DNA of 64,000 nucleotides from assembly GCA_002633005.1 (NCBI GenBank), contig NMRA01000724.1, forward strand, positions 88,920 to 152,919, read 5' to 3'. Each line of letters opens with the position of its first letter. The stretch's first letter is position 1. Positions 35,461 through 47,041 of this stretch are shown piece after piece. A program made the translations under genes and the position numbers. The notes beneath the pieces are model-generated. The model ran no database searches. It had not been told where the DNA came from and worked only from the letters and a program-made list of their open reading frames with translations. Source of the DNA: Phoronis australis (Eukaryota > Phoronida > Phoronidae).

Positions 35461-36446
35461 TAGTGATTGGCTAATAAAAACCACATGATCATATCCACTC
35501 ATATTATTGGCTGTTACAATTTGTTCTCAGAATTTTCTAGAATCGCTAGAGTACTTTGACCCCAGAACCCAAAGGTGTAAACACCATCTAAAAATAGATT
35601 TTGGCGTTAAAGTACATGTCAACAAGTCTGACCCCATGATTTAAAAGTACACGTGCACAAATTTTGAGCAACTTAAAATGGATCTATTCTTACTAATTAC
35701 TTAATCAATATTTATTTTGACAATTTTATATTGCCAGTGTAACCGTTTGGAAACCGTTACTAAATGTATGATAGTTTTGACTCTGATTCTGTGTCATTTT
35801 GACTATGTTTGCTTTTCATGGTATTCAGGATTGTTGAGAACAAAGATTAATTGCAGCGCTGTCAAAATAAAATTCTCCTGCTGAACGTTCACCCTAGAAC
35901 TCATGTTGACAAACTACATGTAACATTCTCCCTTTTTTTCGAGTGCTATTTTTCTTAAATTTCGCTAGTTGCATACACCATTTTTCATGCCTCCACTCCG
36001 CAATACTTGCTTCTCATTAACTCTCGCACATCACATAAATACAACTCTCGCACTAGTGTTGGCTCACTCCAAAATCCTTTTTGTAAATATTTCGGTCAGG
36101 CTTCATTTCATCACAGCGTAACTCTAGCTTGGAATAAACCATTTATGCTCAGTTCCTAAATTCTTTGACGCGCCAAGTAACTGTCTTTTTACTCAATTAA
36201 TTTTCTACTGCTGAGAATAATATGTTTGTCTATTCTTGTTAACCCTTTATTTAACTTGTTCAAGTCTTCCGTCTAATGTTGAGTTATTTAGCCGTGCATT
36301 CAATTATTTTTTATTTTTTCATTGTTATGTATATCTTCATTTAATTATTATTTGTGTGTGTGTACATATATAGAAGATTTTCTTATTTTTACTGCCGACT
36401 GTCTGCTTTGACTTTTTATGTTATCCATGTCTTGCATTTGTTTTTT
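35461..36446. other. Intronic stretch, nothing recognised
   Basis: Low-complexity, AT-rich; no coding or splice-framed exon seen. Confidence 0.45.
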
Positions 36447-37498
36447 ATGCGCCCACATATTTATATGTGGACGCATTATGCCGTCATCTCTGTCCGTCCG
36501 TCCGTCCGTCCGGGCGGCGTCCGTCCGGCGTCCGGCGTCCGCTGCTCTATCTCCAAAACCCTTTGACATACATTCATGAAATTTGGCACATATGTTCCAT
36601 TCATGAATGGGACGGCATGTGCGAACTTTCGGACGGATCCGACTACCGGTGTGCCCCCTAGTGGCAATTTTAGTTTTTTACGCTTACCTTTGTATCTTCA
36701 AAAGTATTGAACGGATTTTCATGAAATTTGGTATGTAGGCACCTATTAGTGAGATGACGCTATCCTACTGTTTTCAGATGGATTCGACGTAGTTTGCGCC
36801 ACCTAGTGGCCATTTTTACTGTTTTCGAGTCTGTATTTTTGCGTCCACCCCTCTATCAACCAAACCGCTCAAAGGATGATTGTGAAAATTGGCGTGTATG
36901 TGCTTACTATAAGGAAGACAGCTGACAATGATTTTCAGACGATTTGGACTACTGTGGCGCCTCCTAGTGGCAGTTTTGTTTTTTTGCGCCCATGGCTGTA
37001 TCTCCCAAACCGTTTGCAGGATCTTTACTAAATTTAGCAAGTGTATTTATGTGATGTTGACAACGGACGATGACGACTTTAGGATGATTCTGATTACCGG
37101 TATGCCTCTAGTGGCAATTTTAGGGTTTGCCTCTAGTGGCAATTTTAGTATTTTACATTGACCTCTGTATTTTCATAGGTCTTCAGGTGTATACTTTGTG
37201 TTACTTCGTGACTGTGAAGGAAAAGTTCCAAGTAGAAATTTGTTTCTGGCATTCTAATGCTGTGCTAATCTCGTATGTTGGTAAATTTGTTTTTAATTCT
37301 ATGTTTCTGTGGTGCTTTAAGCAACTGGTGTATAGGATGTGCTTGTATTATGAAGATTACTCACATTTTGCCCCTAGCCTATTGAGGAGACAATGACCAT
37401 GCCTTTCCATTTTGCAAAGTACGCCCTCTACTGGCCACTTTATGGTACCAATAAACAACCCTAGAAGGATACCGTATGCGGTGCAATTGTGGGCGCAT
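36447..37498 (+). mobile_element. CCTAGTGGC-motif element, copy 2
   Basis: Starts atgcgcccacatatttatat and ends gtgggcgcat, giving short inverted ends. A CCGTCCGTCC-rich stretch follows the start. The body repeats a module with ccctagtggcaattttagt, tgaaatttgg and a gatgac...gac-gattcgac stretch every 110-160 bases. The copy at 62850-63892 is collinear with it from end to end. No transposase is visible. Confidence 0.8.
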
Positions 37499-37619
37499 TT
37501 CAACGCTCCGCGTTGCTCTTGTTATCTTTTTGTTTTGTGTTTTTATGTTTCTGTATTTCTCTGTACTTGTTTAATTCTAATATATTTATTCTTATCATTG
37601 TTATTATCACCCAAACTTT

Positions 37620-37975
37620 CTGTCAGACTGGTTTTGGGCGCAGTGAAATGGAAATGGGTGTACCCAAAGTTTCCAAGATTGTCAGTGGCCCTTGTATACA
37701 CTGTCAGTGAAATGAAAATAGACATCAAACTATCCAAATTTTCTAAGATTTGTCACAGGCCTTGGCTACTGTGAAATAAAAACTTTCTATTATTTGTCGG
37801 TGGTCTTAGGCACAGTGAAATGGAAACTGGTGTACCCAAACTTTCTTAGAGTGTCAGCGGCCATGGGTTCACAGAAATGAAAATGGGTGTATTGAAACTT
37901 TCTGGGGTTTTGTTGATACCTTGGGTACAGTGGAATGGAAATTGTGTATCCAAAGTTGTGATATTTGTTAGTGGC
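37620..37975 (+). repeat. Minisatellite, about 65-75-bp unit
   Basis: About five copies of cacagtgaaatgg-aa-tgg-gtacccaaa-tttc-aag-ttgtc-gtggcc. Related pieces are at 31990-32165 and 48420-48500. The last is at the same relative position in segmental duplicate 2. Confidence 0.85.
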
Positions 37976-38697
37976 CAAGTTTGCACAATGCGAGATCCCT
38001 CAAGAGTTGGGTTCAAACAAATAAATTTGTGTGTACCCAAAACTAGATGTCAATTCATCTTGTGAATCCCAAGGAGATCCCGATACTGAACTTTAAATTG
38101 TTCATCAAATTTTCAGTTTGATGATAAATCTCATTCTAAATAATAGCATGTTGTAACTACAAACTGGGAACATTATTCTTGTTGTTGTTGTCACTGTTAT
38201 TATTTAAGACTTGACTCTGTAATGCTTTAAGCACAGAACCCCGCGCCCAACTATCCAACATTTCTAAGTGCCCCCCAAGTGTCAGTTGTAGCGTTTGTCT
38301 TAGAGCAATTCCAGTCTTTGCGAAAAGGCTGTGTTAGACTGCTGTAAAGTTGTTGAATAGTTGGTTTACAAGTAAGCACTTGTTATCCACACTGGAACTC
38401 ACAAATATGCAAATTAACTCAATCCATTAATTGAACATTATGTTGCTCGTTTTATTGCGACATTGGAAATGTCACATGTGTTAGATTTAATTAACGTTTT
38501 TACGATTTCATGGAGTTTTAGGTAGATGTCTTTAGGATCATGGTATTTCTGTAGTGCCTTTCAAAATTTTAAATTCTGTGGTGACAAATGATTGTCACGC
38601 CAGCCCCTTCTTTTCAGTTCCTGTAAGTTTACAGCCAATCATGAATACATGTATTGCCTGTTAACACAGTTTGATTGTTTTTGCCTCTGTCTTCCAG

Positions 38698-38787
38698 CCA
38701 CTGCTGCAACTAAGTCTTCATCCAATGGAAAAGGACAAAGCGTGGTGATTGATCTGGCGAATACTGATCAAGAACCTCCTGAACAAG
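38698..38787 (+). CDS. Death receptor, linker exon A1
   Basis: Acceptor ctgtcttccag and donor caag|gtatga frame 90 bases, phase 1 at both ends. The peptide is TAATKSSSNGKGQSVV followed by IDLANTDQEPPEQ. It is serine-rich at the start and acidic at the end. TDQE fits the loose TRAF2-binding consensus (P/S/A/T)-x-(Q/E)-E, but such a short match is weak evidence. Copies of this exon lie at 44284-44373 and 49728-49817. Confidence 0.8.
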
Positions 38788-38873
38788 GTATGAAGTTTCT
38801 TGTACCTCCAGAGAGATCCATTCATACTTTTTGCTGTGTTTTGAATTTGCAACGACATTGTTGTCACCCTTAA

Positions 38874-39941
38874 AGTCCTGGTCTCACACGTTGTTAACCC
38901 TTATTACATGGTTAGAGGATGTTATAAGGATCCAAGAAGTACTTACCCCATAACTAATACAAGATCCGTACTCGAAAAAAGTTTAAATGAACGCGCCACT
39001 CACGATTCGCACCCGATGAACCACCGCCATTTTGAACTTGCCACGAACCCGGAAGTACAATTCATTCAGGAACCCAGGCTAGCCGCTAAGAAAACGCCGT
39101 CAGTGTGGATGGACGAGTGCCTGTTACCAGCCAGCAAACAGGGATAAAATAATCAACAGCGCGCCTTAATTTTAATAAAATCAAAATACGGACAACTTTG
39201 TCGAATTTGCTGAAGAAATGTGGCAAATAAATTTTGACAGAAATTATTTTGCTAGACTCAGGACCGCAGCGTATCGGACCCGGTGCCGATCGAGACCAGA
39301 CACTGGCGAACGATAAATGCATGCGGTTGCGAGCTGTTTTGTCGAAGTAAAATGCTCAAATCATAAATGCTGCATATATTCAAAGATAGTTTCAGACACT
39401 TGCATGAAATTACGGGGTGGTTAGTCCTGTTTCACACTGCCGCGGCAGACAGCTAACCTCAGTGCCAGGTACCAGTGAAGACTATCGTCAAAATACAGCT
39501 ATTTAGTACATGTAGGTCTATACAGCTTTGCTCCAAGGCTACCCTTAGGACTAACTGGTCACTGGCCACAGCGCTCGCTCAAACGAGGCTTATTTAGCGA
39601 CCACTAACTACAAACTATAAATACACTACACACACAAATGAATCGCAAGATATTACTAATAAAACAAAAATAATGAAGACTTTTCGAGCAAGCCATAGCA
39701 CACAAGGAAAAAATGGCGGTGTTCAGGACAAGTTCCTGAACTGATGAGCCGGAAATGTGGGTACGGAAATAACCGATGACAGCCGATAATTATACACTCA
39801 CAGAGAAGGGACAAATGCTGTAAAAAATTGCTTTTGGCAAGAAAGGCGAAAAGAATATAAAGAAAGGGTGTCGAAAATTAGATTTTATGTAGTAAGTATT
39901 TTCGGATACTGGAACCACATGGGCAATTTGAGAGCAGGACT
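38874..39941. mobile_element. TTAA-flanked element in segmental unit 1
   Basis: Ends agtcctggtctca and tgagagcaggact are inverted repeats with one mismatch, flanked by TTAA on both sides (38870-38873, 39942-39945). Segmental unit 2 carries the single uninterrupted site (atctttaaacttcc near 49909). TTAA duplication is typical of piggyBac and Kolobok elements. No transposase is recognised. Confidence 0.82.
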
Positions 39942-40306
39942 TTAAACTTCCTTGCTATTAAACGGTTAATAGCAATACATGCCACAATTGTATGTGAATT
40001 AATTCTCACATTACCAAAAACAAGAAAATTGAAAGTAAGAGATTTTAATGGTATACCTATGAATGCCAGCAAATATGAGAGTAATACATGCTGATGAGCA
40101 AGAACGGGATTGGCTACTCTCCACCGTGCTCAAAAAGTAATATAATATAGTAAGACAGTTAACAAGAAAGTCTTTGTGGTCCGGGGGAGCAATATCATAT
40201 GCACGGAAGTTATTTTTGAATGTCCTGCTTATTAAATCAAGATGTTTTTGTTGTCAATTTAACAGTTTGACTTCTGGAAACAATAATGCTTTATTATTAG
40301 TTTCAG

Positions 40307-40390
40307 CAGCTCGAAGTTCTCGCCACATCACCTCAAATGATGTTGACATTCATTCCACAAAGCTGTTTGATAGGGAGCCCAGCAAAACAG
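40307..40390 (+). CDS. Death receptor, linker exon B1
   Basis: Acceptor ttattagtttcag and donor aacag|gtacca frame 84 bases, phase 1 at both ends. The peptide is ARSSRHITSNDVDIHS followed by TKLFDREPSKT. It pairs with exon B2 (50470-50553), which keeps the VHST-x-VFD-EP-KT backbone. Conservation of length, phase and a peptide pattern between the duplicates supports real coding use. Confidence 0.78.
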
Positions 40391-41216
40391 GTACCAAGTC
40401 CCCAATTGTGTCATAAGTATTAACCAAATTTATTGAATCTGTCTGTCGCTATGTTTTATTCAGTACATTGGTGGTGATAAACCAACCATTAGCACGGGCA
40501 GCAGAAAATTTACCATGGATTTTGTGGATCACTTACCACTCTTCACCAAACAAATTCTGCAGGAAGGTACATTTTAATAAATGGAAATTGAGCTACAACC
40601 GGACGACTGCACCCTTGAGTTTTCGTTTGCAGTTATCCCCTTAAAGCACTGAAAGGTGTGTAGCTGACAGTCTGTTGTTGATCAAACTCAGGAAGCTCGA
40701 CAAAGCTATCGGGATCAATTAAGGCATAGATATTTAATATGCTATTACTATTATTATAATACTAAAAATTTGCCATGTTCAATGCTTTCAGCATACACTT
40801 AAATGGTCAAATAAAAATAATAAGTTGGTTAATAACCTGACCTGACCTGATATGATATGATATGTGACCAGATAATTACTCAGTTGTTAAACATTAAAAA
40901 TTTACACTGAAACTTGGTGCATTCCATCAAGCCTGTGTGACATAATATTATTTTACTGATTTTGGTTTTATGAAACCATGGGCAAGATGTTCATTTTTCT
41001 TTTCTTTACGAATTTCACGTTTCATCCCATGGATGGATGGGTGCATGCAGTAGTCACTGATCAGTGCTAATAGCTTTCAGTTCGAAGATAGACTGGAGAC
41101 TGCTGCATGGCTGGGATGAGGCACCTCGCCTTGGCTAGTCTTGGTATGGCAAGGCCTATAAACGCTCATTCTCGTGACATGAGTCGGTGCTGCAAAGCCT
41201 TGAATTGTGGTGAATT

Positions 41217-43195
41217 CTTTCCAGCAACTGCAGGCTTTCAAGCGTTCCTACTTTTCCTACTTTTTCCCACTTTTTGGCCTGTTCCTACTTTATCCTACCT
41301 TTTTCTGAAATTCCTAACACAAACGATGCTACCAAAAGACTAATAGTAGTTGGAGAGCCAACAGGACTTCATTCAAACTTCTGATTACAGAAGGTTTGAG
41401 TTCGTAATTCTATTGTAACTCACCTACCATTTAAGGAAAGGGGCATCTTAATTTGCACAATCCTGGACTTTGGTCCCTGGGGGTCCAAAGGAGGATCCAA
41501 TAATCGTTTCAATTAAAATTTCAAGTGCAGCATCCGGTTATTGATTGAGACTCCTACTAATTAATGACCAATTAATGATTTATTTAAACTTATAAGTGCA
41601 ACAAAAACTTTTTCCAAAAGATAGTTTTAACTCTGAACAACATGTCCACAACTGAGATGCGATTTTTCATGGGTTTTGCAGATAAGACGGGGTGTTTGGA
41701 CCCTAAGGGATAACAACACCCCCAGATATGAGCTTGATTTCTGCTATGGATAAAACATTTGAAAGGAACAAAACTACAACTTAAGACATAAAAAATCCTG
41801 GTGATTAATTAAGACTCTTACTAATTAACAACCAATTAACGATTAAAGTACAACAAAAAATTCCCGGAAAATAGTTTAGCAAACGCGTTCACTGGATGTG
41901 ACTATACCTCAGAGTGCATTTGTAAGGAAAGAAAGGAACAGACCATATGCAATGATCGTGGAAAAGTGACCAGTTCCAGAGAGCTTTTGCTTCAGTGAGC
42001 CACGATGTCTCAATAGAAGAAGTCATCAAAATCTTGCAAGATTTAGTTTGTGTGTTGTACGGAGCATGGAAACAAACTTGTCCCACTCAACAACTCCGGT
42101 TCAACACAGTTGACAAAACCTACAAACGAAAGTCAACACTAAGCACCCATTTGAGAAGCTTTAAAGCATCGAGGGCAGCAGTATTCCACTGTGTGAAGCT
42201 GAACTAGCACTTCACGTGGATAGAAATGCAGTTGTTGCTAGACTACGTTTTTGTTTCGTTTTTGTTGTATTTGAGAGTAAATTGGTCATATCATCACGTG
42301 TCTTTGAAATATTGTTTTGTCCACAGTAGTAATCAAAATTGTTGTATTTCCCCTTTTATACAAGTTTACTTTTAGGGTGTTCTTACCCCTTCGGGTCAAA
42401 ACATCAACATCTTAAGGTGTGGATATAGTGACCAGAAATACTAAACTATCTTAATGAAAAAATATTTTTGTTGCACTTAAAAGCTTAAAGAAATCGTTAA
42501 TTAGCTATTAATTAACAAGTGTCTCAATCAATTACATAAGAGTTTTTCGGGTCATAAGTTGTATTTTTGTTCATTTGAAATAATGTTTTATCCATAGTAG
42601 TAATAAAAAATTTAGTATTTCCTCTTTTATACAAGTTCATTTTTGAGGGTCTTCTTATCCCTTCGGGTTCAAACACCCCATCTTATCTGCAAACCAGGAA
42701 AACTGTGTCTTAAGTTGTGGATATGGTGTCTAAGCTATCTTTTGGAAAAAGAATTTTTGTTGCACCTAAAATTTTAAATAAATCGTTAATTGGTTGTTGA
42801 TAAGTAGACGTTTTACTTAATAATCCTAGGGATTTATGCGTCCTTAAGTTGCATCATTTTAATTTGAGTGGTGATTTGAACGTAATAAACTTGAAACTGA
42901 TGGTGCACCCAGGATTTTAATTAAATGTGTCTTCTTTTGGACCCCTAGGGATCAAAACCCCTTTCCTTCAATGATAGTTGATGCGCAATAGAATTACTCA
43001 GTCAAACCTTTTGCACTAAAAAGAGTGAATAAAGTCCTGATGGCTCTCCAACTAATGGTGAGTACTGCCTGCCACATGAGGTGAACGTCATTGGTATGTA
43101 TCGATGAAAACTACTCCTGAATGCCTGCTCTTGTTCCTACCTTTTTCTACTTTTTTACCTAAACGTAAAACTGCTTGAAAGCCTGCAACTGTTAC
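41217..43195. mobile_element. Foldback-type element with about 700-bp inverted arms
   Basis: The left arm begins with gcaactgcaggctttcaagc and the right arm ends with gcttgaaagcctgcaactgt. Inner landmarks also pair: a ttggagagcca block, atcgttaattg/caattaacgat blocks, and a g-gtttggaccc/gggt-aaac block. Arms hold internal tandem reiterations. The unpaired spacer (about 41890-42290) has a 70-codon open frame of unknown meaning. Confidence 0.75.
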
Positions 43196-44180
43196 ACTCA
43201 TTGATTCAATAACTGTATATCTAGTCTATAGCTGGCTCTCTATTGACTAACTGTACCTGCTGATTCTGTAACTGCAACGCAACTGTAACTTTAACTCAAC
43301 TCAACTGACTCATCTGACTTCAAATTTTTCACCAATTCAAGCGCATTTTATAGTAACCCTCCGGAATCTACTCAATCATTTCACATGCACTATTCTAGGC
43401 TTTAGAATGCTCCAGCCTATGCTTCTATTTTATTCACTTATATGATGGACTCTACTAGAGTGTTCTCTAGTATTCTATAGTAAACAAATAACATCATCAC
43501 TGGCCTGACCATATGATTTATATCAATCAAATGCTATCTGTTAGTAAGAAAGTAGAACAGCAAAATAAAACTTGTAGAAAGTAGTTAGTTTACTCCTGGC
43601 ATAATTGAGTATAATTCTGTTGAGGAAAGTTAACTGCACCCAGTATCTTAAAAATTACAATTAGAGCAATTAATGTGTGACAACATTTGACAAGGTGGCG
43701 CCAGTGTGACAGTGATTCTAGCTGTAGCAATGTAAGCAGTCGGGTAGTTACATGGGGGCCTTAGCTTAGAGACTCCTCCATGCTATTGAACTAGTTTCTG
43801 CTCTCTAGCTATTCAGGTTTTAAATAGAGGAGCGTTTATTGTTTAGAAGATATTGGTGAATTCTAAGTTTCATGTTGATGAATGTGTGACGCATCACATT
43901 GCTTGTGTTGAGTGCAGCTTTTCATGACACTCAATGTGCAGTTGTAAAACCTGAAGCTTTGCCAAACTAACCCATCTTCTTCACCATCTGAATCTCAACT
44001 TTAACCCCAAGTTAGTCACCCAATGTGTTTCACAAATCCTTCCTTATTGTGGTTGTAGAACATGATTTTCATCCCCAAACATACCGAATGGTCCATGAGC
44101 TATTCAAATGCCATTCAGTTTGACATGATTTCTCCAAATATTAATGATGGCAACTCCAACTCTGATAGAATTTCCACTAG

Positions 44181-44216
44181 AGGATGCAGAGGTTCTAGAT
44201 TCCAGCAAGTCTACAG
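44181..44216 (+). CDS. Possible small linker exon
   Basis: Between tttccactag and a donor ctacag|gtaaca lie 36 bases that are phase 1 at both ends and read EDAEVLDSSKST, in the same acidic/serine style as neighbouring linker exons. The acceptor's pyrimidine tract is poor. The matching positions in the two segmental duplicates are not preserved as an exon. Treat as a candidate only. Confidence 0.25.
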
Positions 44217-44440
44217 GTAACACACATCGCCTGTTAACACAACGTTATATCTCAGTGTGAATACTTTTGCTTCCGTCTTCCAGTCACTGCAGCAACTAAG
44301 TCTTCATCTTGTAAAAGTGCAAGCAACGTGGCATCTGATCACGAGACTAAGGAGAAGGAGCTTCTTGAACAAGGTATGCTTCTTGCACCTTCTGGGAGAC
44401 GTTTTAAGAGAGCCATGAAAAATTTTCCTCTAGTGGGAAT
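44200..44440 (+). repeat. Third, short copy of the exon A segment
   Basis: Flanking sequence matches both segmental units: gcctgttaacacaa before the exon, and gggagacgttttaagag after it as in 49840. Exon B and the wider flanks are absent. Confidence 0.8.
44284..44373 (+). CDS. Death receptor, linker exon A2
   Basis: Acceptor ccgtcttccag and donor caag|gtatgc frame 90 bases, phase 1 at both ends. The peptide is TAATKSSSCKSASNVA followed by SDHETKEKELLEQ. The first eight residues and the final LEQ match A1 and A3, while the middle has diverged. It is a paralogous exon that can be used alongside or instead of A1 and A3. Confidence 0.78.
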
Positions 44441-45823
44441 GCTTGAATGATAATTCACACTATGCATTATCAAATTGCTTTGAGTTGTTCTTGCCCAAAA
44501 TTGTATGACGACACTTAGGTTCCTCAATTTTCAACGGCTGGTTAAGGATCTTTAGCAGTTGGTGCATTATGTTGCGCACCCTGCAGAATTAATGAAGCAG
44601 AATACTATAATTATGGTCTGCTATCCAGTTTTAGGTTATAAAAGTCACATTCTTGTCCTGTTTTCCAAGTTAAAAAACTAGCCACTGTGCTTCCCACGAA
44701 CTATTAAAAAATATGCTTTTTAAAAACTTTCAAAATGAACCAGAAGAATAAGTTGAGACTGGATGGTTTTTTTGAAGCTAGTATCACAAAGCAACCTTTG
44801 ATTTAGACGATTTACAGTATCCCATGAAATTGGTCTCAAGTTTTCCTTAACTTTGGAAGTGATTTCAGAAATTTCTGGTCACATCTTATTCTGAAGTTTT
44901 TTGAGCTTGGACTCATAGGAATGAATTAGCTGTCCGCTGTCGTCGAGCTCAGAGATCACTTCTAAAATAAGTAGAGACAAGACCAGTTTTACAGCATTGC
45001 AATAAGTGGCATCAATCGAAACTAAGCATTGTTTTTTGACTGAAAGCATTGGGTTTAATGCCACTTAAACCATTACAACAAGTAAAGAGTATCAGTCTCA
45101 AACTTGTTCATTCTCCATTTTCAAGTTACTTTCAAACTGATCTTAAAAATCCTGCGTTTAAATTCATTTTTGGTCAACATTTTCTTTTGTAGGAGTTTGT
45201 ACTAGGTCCTGTGGTTCAGGAAAAATGCACCATGATGTAATATTTAAATGTTTATAAATGTTTCTAGTACATTTGCTCTTTGAAATTAGGTAGATTTGCT
45301 AGTCAGTACCATTCCAACTGCTACAGCTTACTGACTTGAGAATAAACTAAGATTCACCGTTAGTGCAGCATCCAGTTTGGCCAATACCGGCTTTTTAAAT
45401 ACAAAGCAACCTGAATGGCCTCGGTCATTATATGTGACTTCAAATTTTAAATGTCTAAACTCATAAACACATTCTCAATGTTCAAGATTTAGGTCACCTC
45501 AAACTTTTGTGGCAATTTTGAACATTAGGCACCAAAATATAACTTTTTACACTCCCTTGGTGAAATAAGTATGGTACAATCAATAGCCAGAGTCTCATTT
45601 GTTATTACTGGCCAATCATTGCTTCAGTTAATGTTAATGATGGTATCGTATTGTTCTAGCAATGTGTTTGTCACTTATTGTTGACATCTGTTATACCTAT
45701 TTCAGAGTTGAAATAATGCTTTTACTTTGAATTAATGTTTGAAACAGCTACATGTATTATTACAGCAGAAACAGTTGTATTAGGCATTCACACTAATTGA
45801 TTTTTATTTCTTTATTTTTGCAG

Positions 45824-45847
45824 TTCTGAGGAGGCGTTCTTCTTCAG
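45824..45847 (+). CDS. Death receptor, 24-nt microexon
   Basis: A long pyrimidine tract ending tatttttgcag and a donor tcag|gtgagc bracket only 24 bases. They are phase 1 at both ends and read VLRRRSSS once the codon from the previous exon is completed. The R-R-R-S-S stretch would make a basophilic kinase target in the linker. Both splice sites are strong and the phase fits, but a chance occurrence cannot be excluded without transcripts. Confidence 0.5.
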
Positions 45848-46088
45848 GTGAGCTCCTCCAATTTTTTCTTATGCCATTTACAAAATTCAGTTCATCTTTC
45901 ATCAGTTTAAGGAAAAGTATGAACTGTTGTTTTTTTTCTTAAAACTGCATCACTTCCTCTTGTTCAGTACATGGTGACTATGTGAAAATAAATCAAAACT
46001 AAAGCACAGTTCATATGCAGCACTTTTCTTTTCAGTATTTTTGGGAATGTTGAATAGGGAACTGATGGGGGAATTCAATGAAATTTGA

Positions 46089-47041
46089 CAAACAGTCAGC
46101 CAATTTCTGGCAAATTAAACGGATGCGGAACCATCTAGTGTCTATTTTGGTCTTGGCAAAGAGCATTTCCAGATTATATCTATGTCTCTACATTTTGAAC
46201 TGATTGACAGATTTCAGGGAAGCTGGACACGGATGTTTGATGACTATGTGCTGGCATCAGTCGATTTTGGGACAAATTCAACTACCGCATCATTTTGTCC
46301 GGTTGTCCTGTTAACTGTTCGACATCTCAAAAACCCCTAGTGGCATTTTAATGAAATTTGGCACAAGGTATAGAACATTAGGGCAGTGCACGTCACTTTT
46401 CAATGTTTCTCACCTCAAGTGCCATTGGACAGGGCTTTTCAGCATTTATCTATATTTTTGTGGTGGAACAGCATTTCTACAGCATTTCTGGATGGTATCC
46501 ATGGATTTTGGTGGATTCGACTCCTATAGCACCCCTAGTGGCCATTATGGTCTCAACCAGTGGCTTTTCATTATTGTTTGGTAATTAGGCAAAGCTCAAT
46601 ATGCGAACAGGATTTGCACACAAGTGGATGAGAAAGCATGCACTGTTTACCCCAGAGTATTCAACGAATTCCTCGGCACATCAAAGGCTTGATGGCACAG
46701 AATGAAGTGAGCTAGTCGCTATTGATTGGCTGGGCCGAATGTGTATTGATGGAGACAATTGCAGTCGTCAACAACGCACATGTTAAGCGTACTAGTTTCA
46801 AATTCAAATAATGAATACTAAGTAAGACAAACGACCAACATGACTGTTTTGAAAAGTAATTTGCCGTGTTTGAATTTTTTAAAAACAATGCATGTTATTA
46901 AAAGAAATTATCAACTGAGATTTCTTCAGCATCATTGTGGCTAATTCATGTGCGTTTAATTGATTAGGACGGGTTAGTCATGAGTGTGGCTTAAGCTCGT
47001 TAATTAACCGTTTAATTTGCCAGAAATTGGCTGACTGTTTG
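46089..47041. repeat. Inverted repeat pair, 34 bp, spaced about 0.9 kb
   Basis: Left copy 46089-46122 (caaacagtcagccaatttct...) and right copy 47008-47041 are near-perfect reverse complements. They may be the ends of another insertion; the right copy directly abuts the element at 47042. Confidence 0.75.

Larger units (their letters stand above)
37620..40410 (+). repeat. Segmental duplication, unit 1 (exons A1 and B1)
   Basis: Collinear with 48410-50590: minisatellite, then caactatccaacattt, then aatagttg-tttaca, then tgcctgttaacaca before exon A, then ttaatagcaatacatgcc, then exon B. Unit 1 has a 1.07-kb TTAA element (38874-39941) that unit 2 lacks. Similarity fades near 40410, just past the exon B donor. 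Confidence 0.88.

Noticed and set aside
36354-36661. Open frames over the CCGTCC block
   Set aside because: Translations of a simple CCGTCC/GGCGTCC repeat on both strands.
42001-42207. 70-codon open frame in the foldback spacer
   Set aside because: Free of stops but with no recognisable motif and no splice context. Kept only as a remark under the element.
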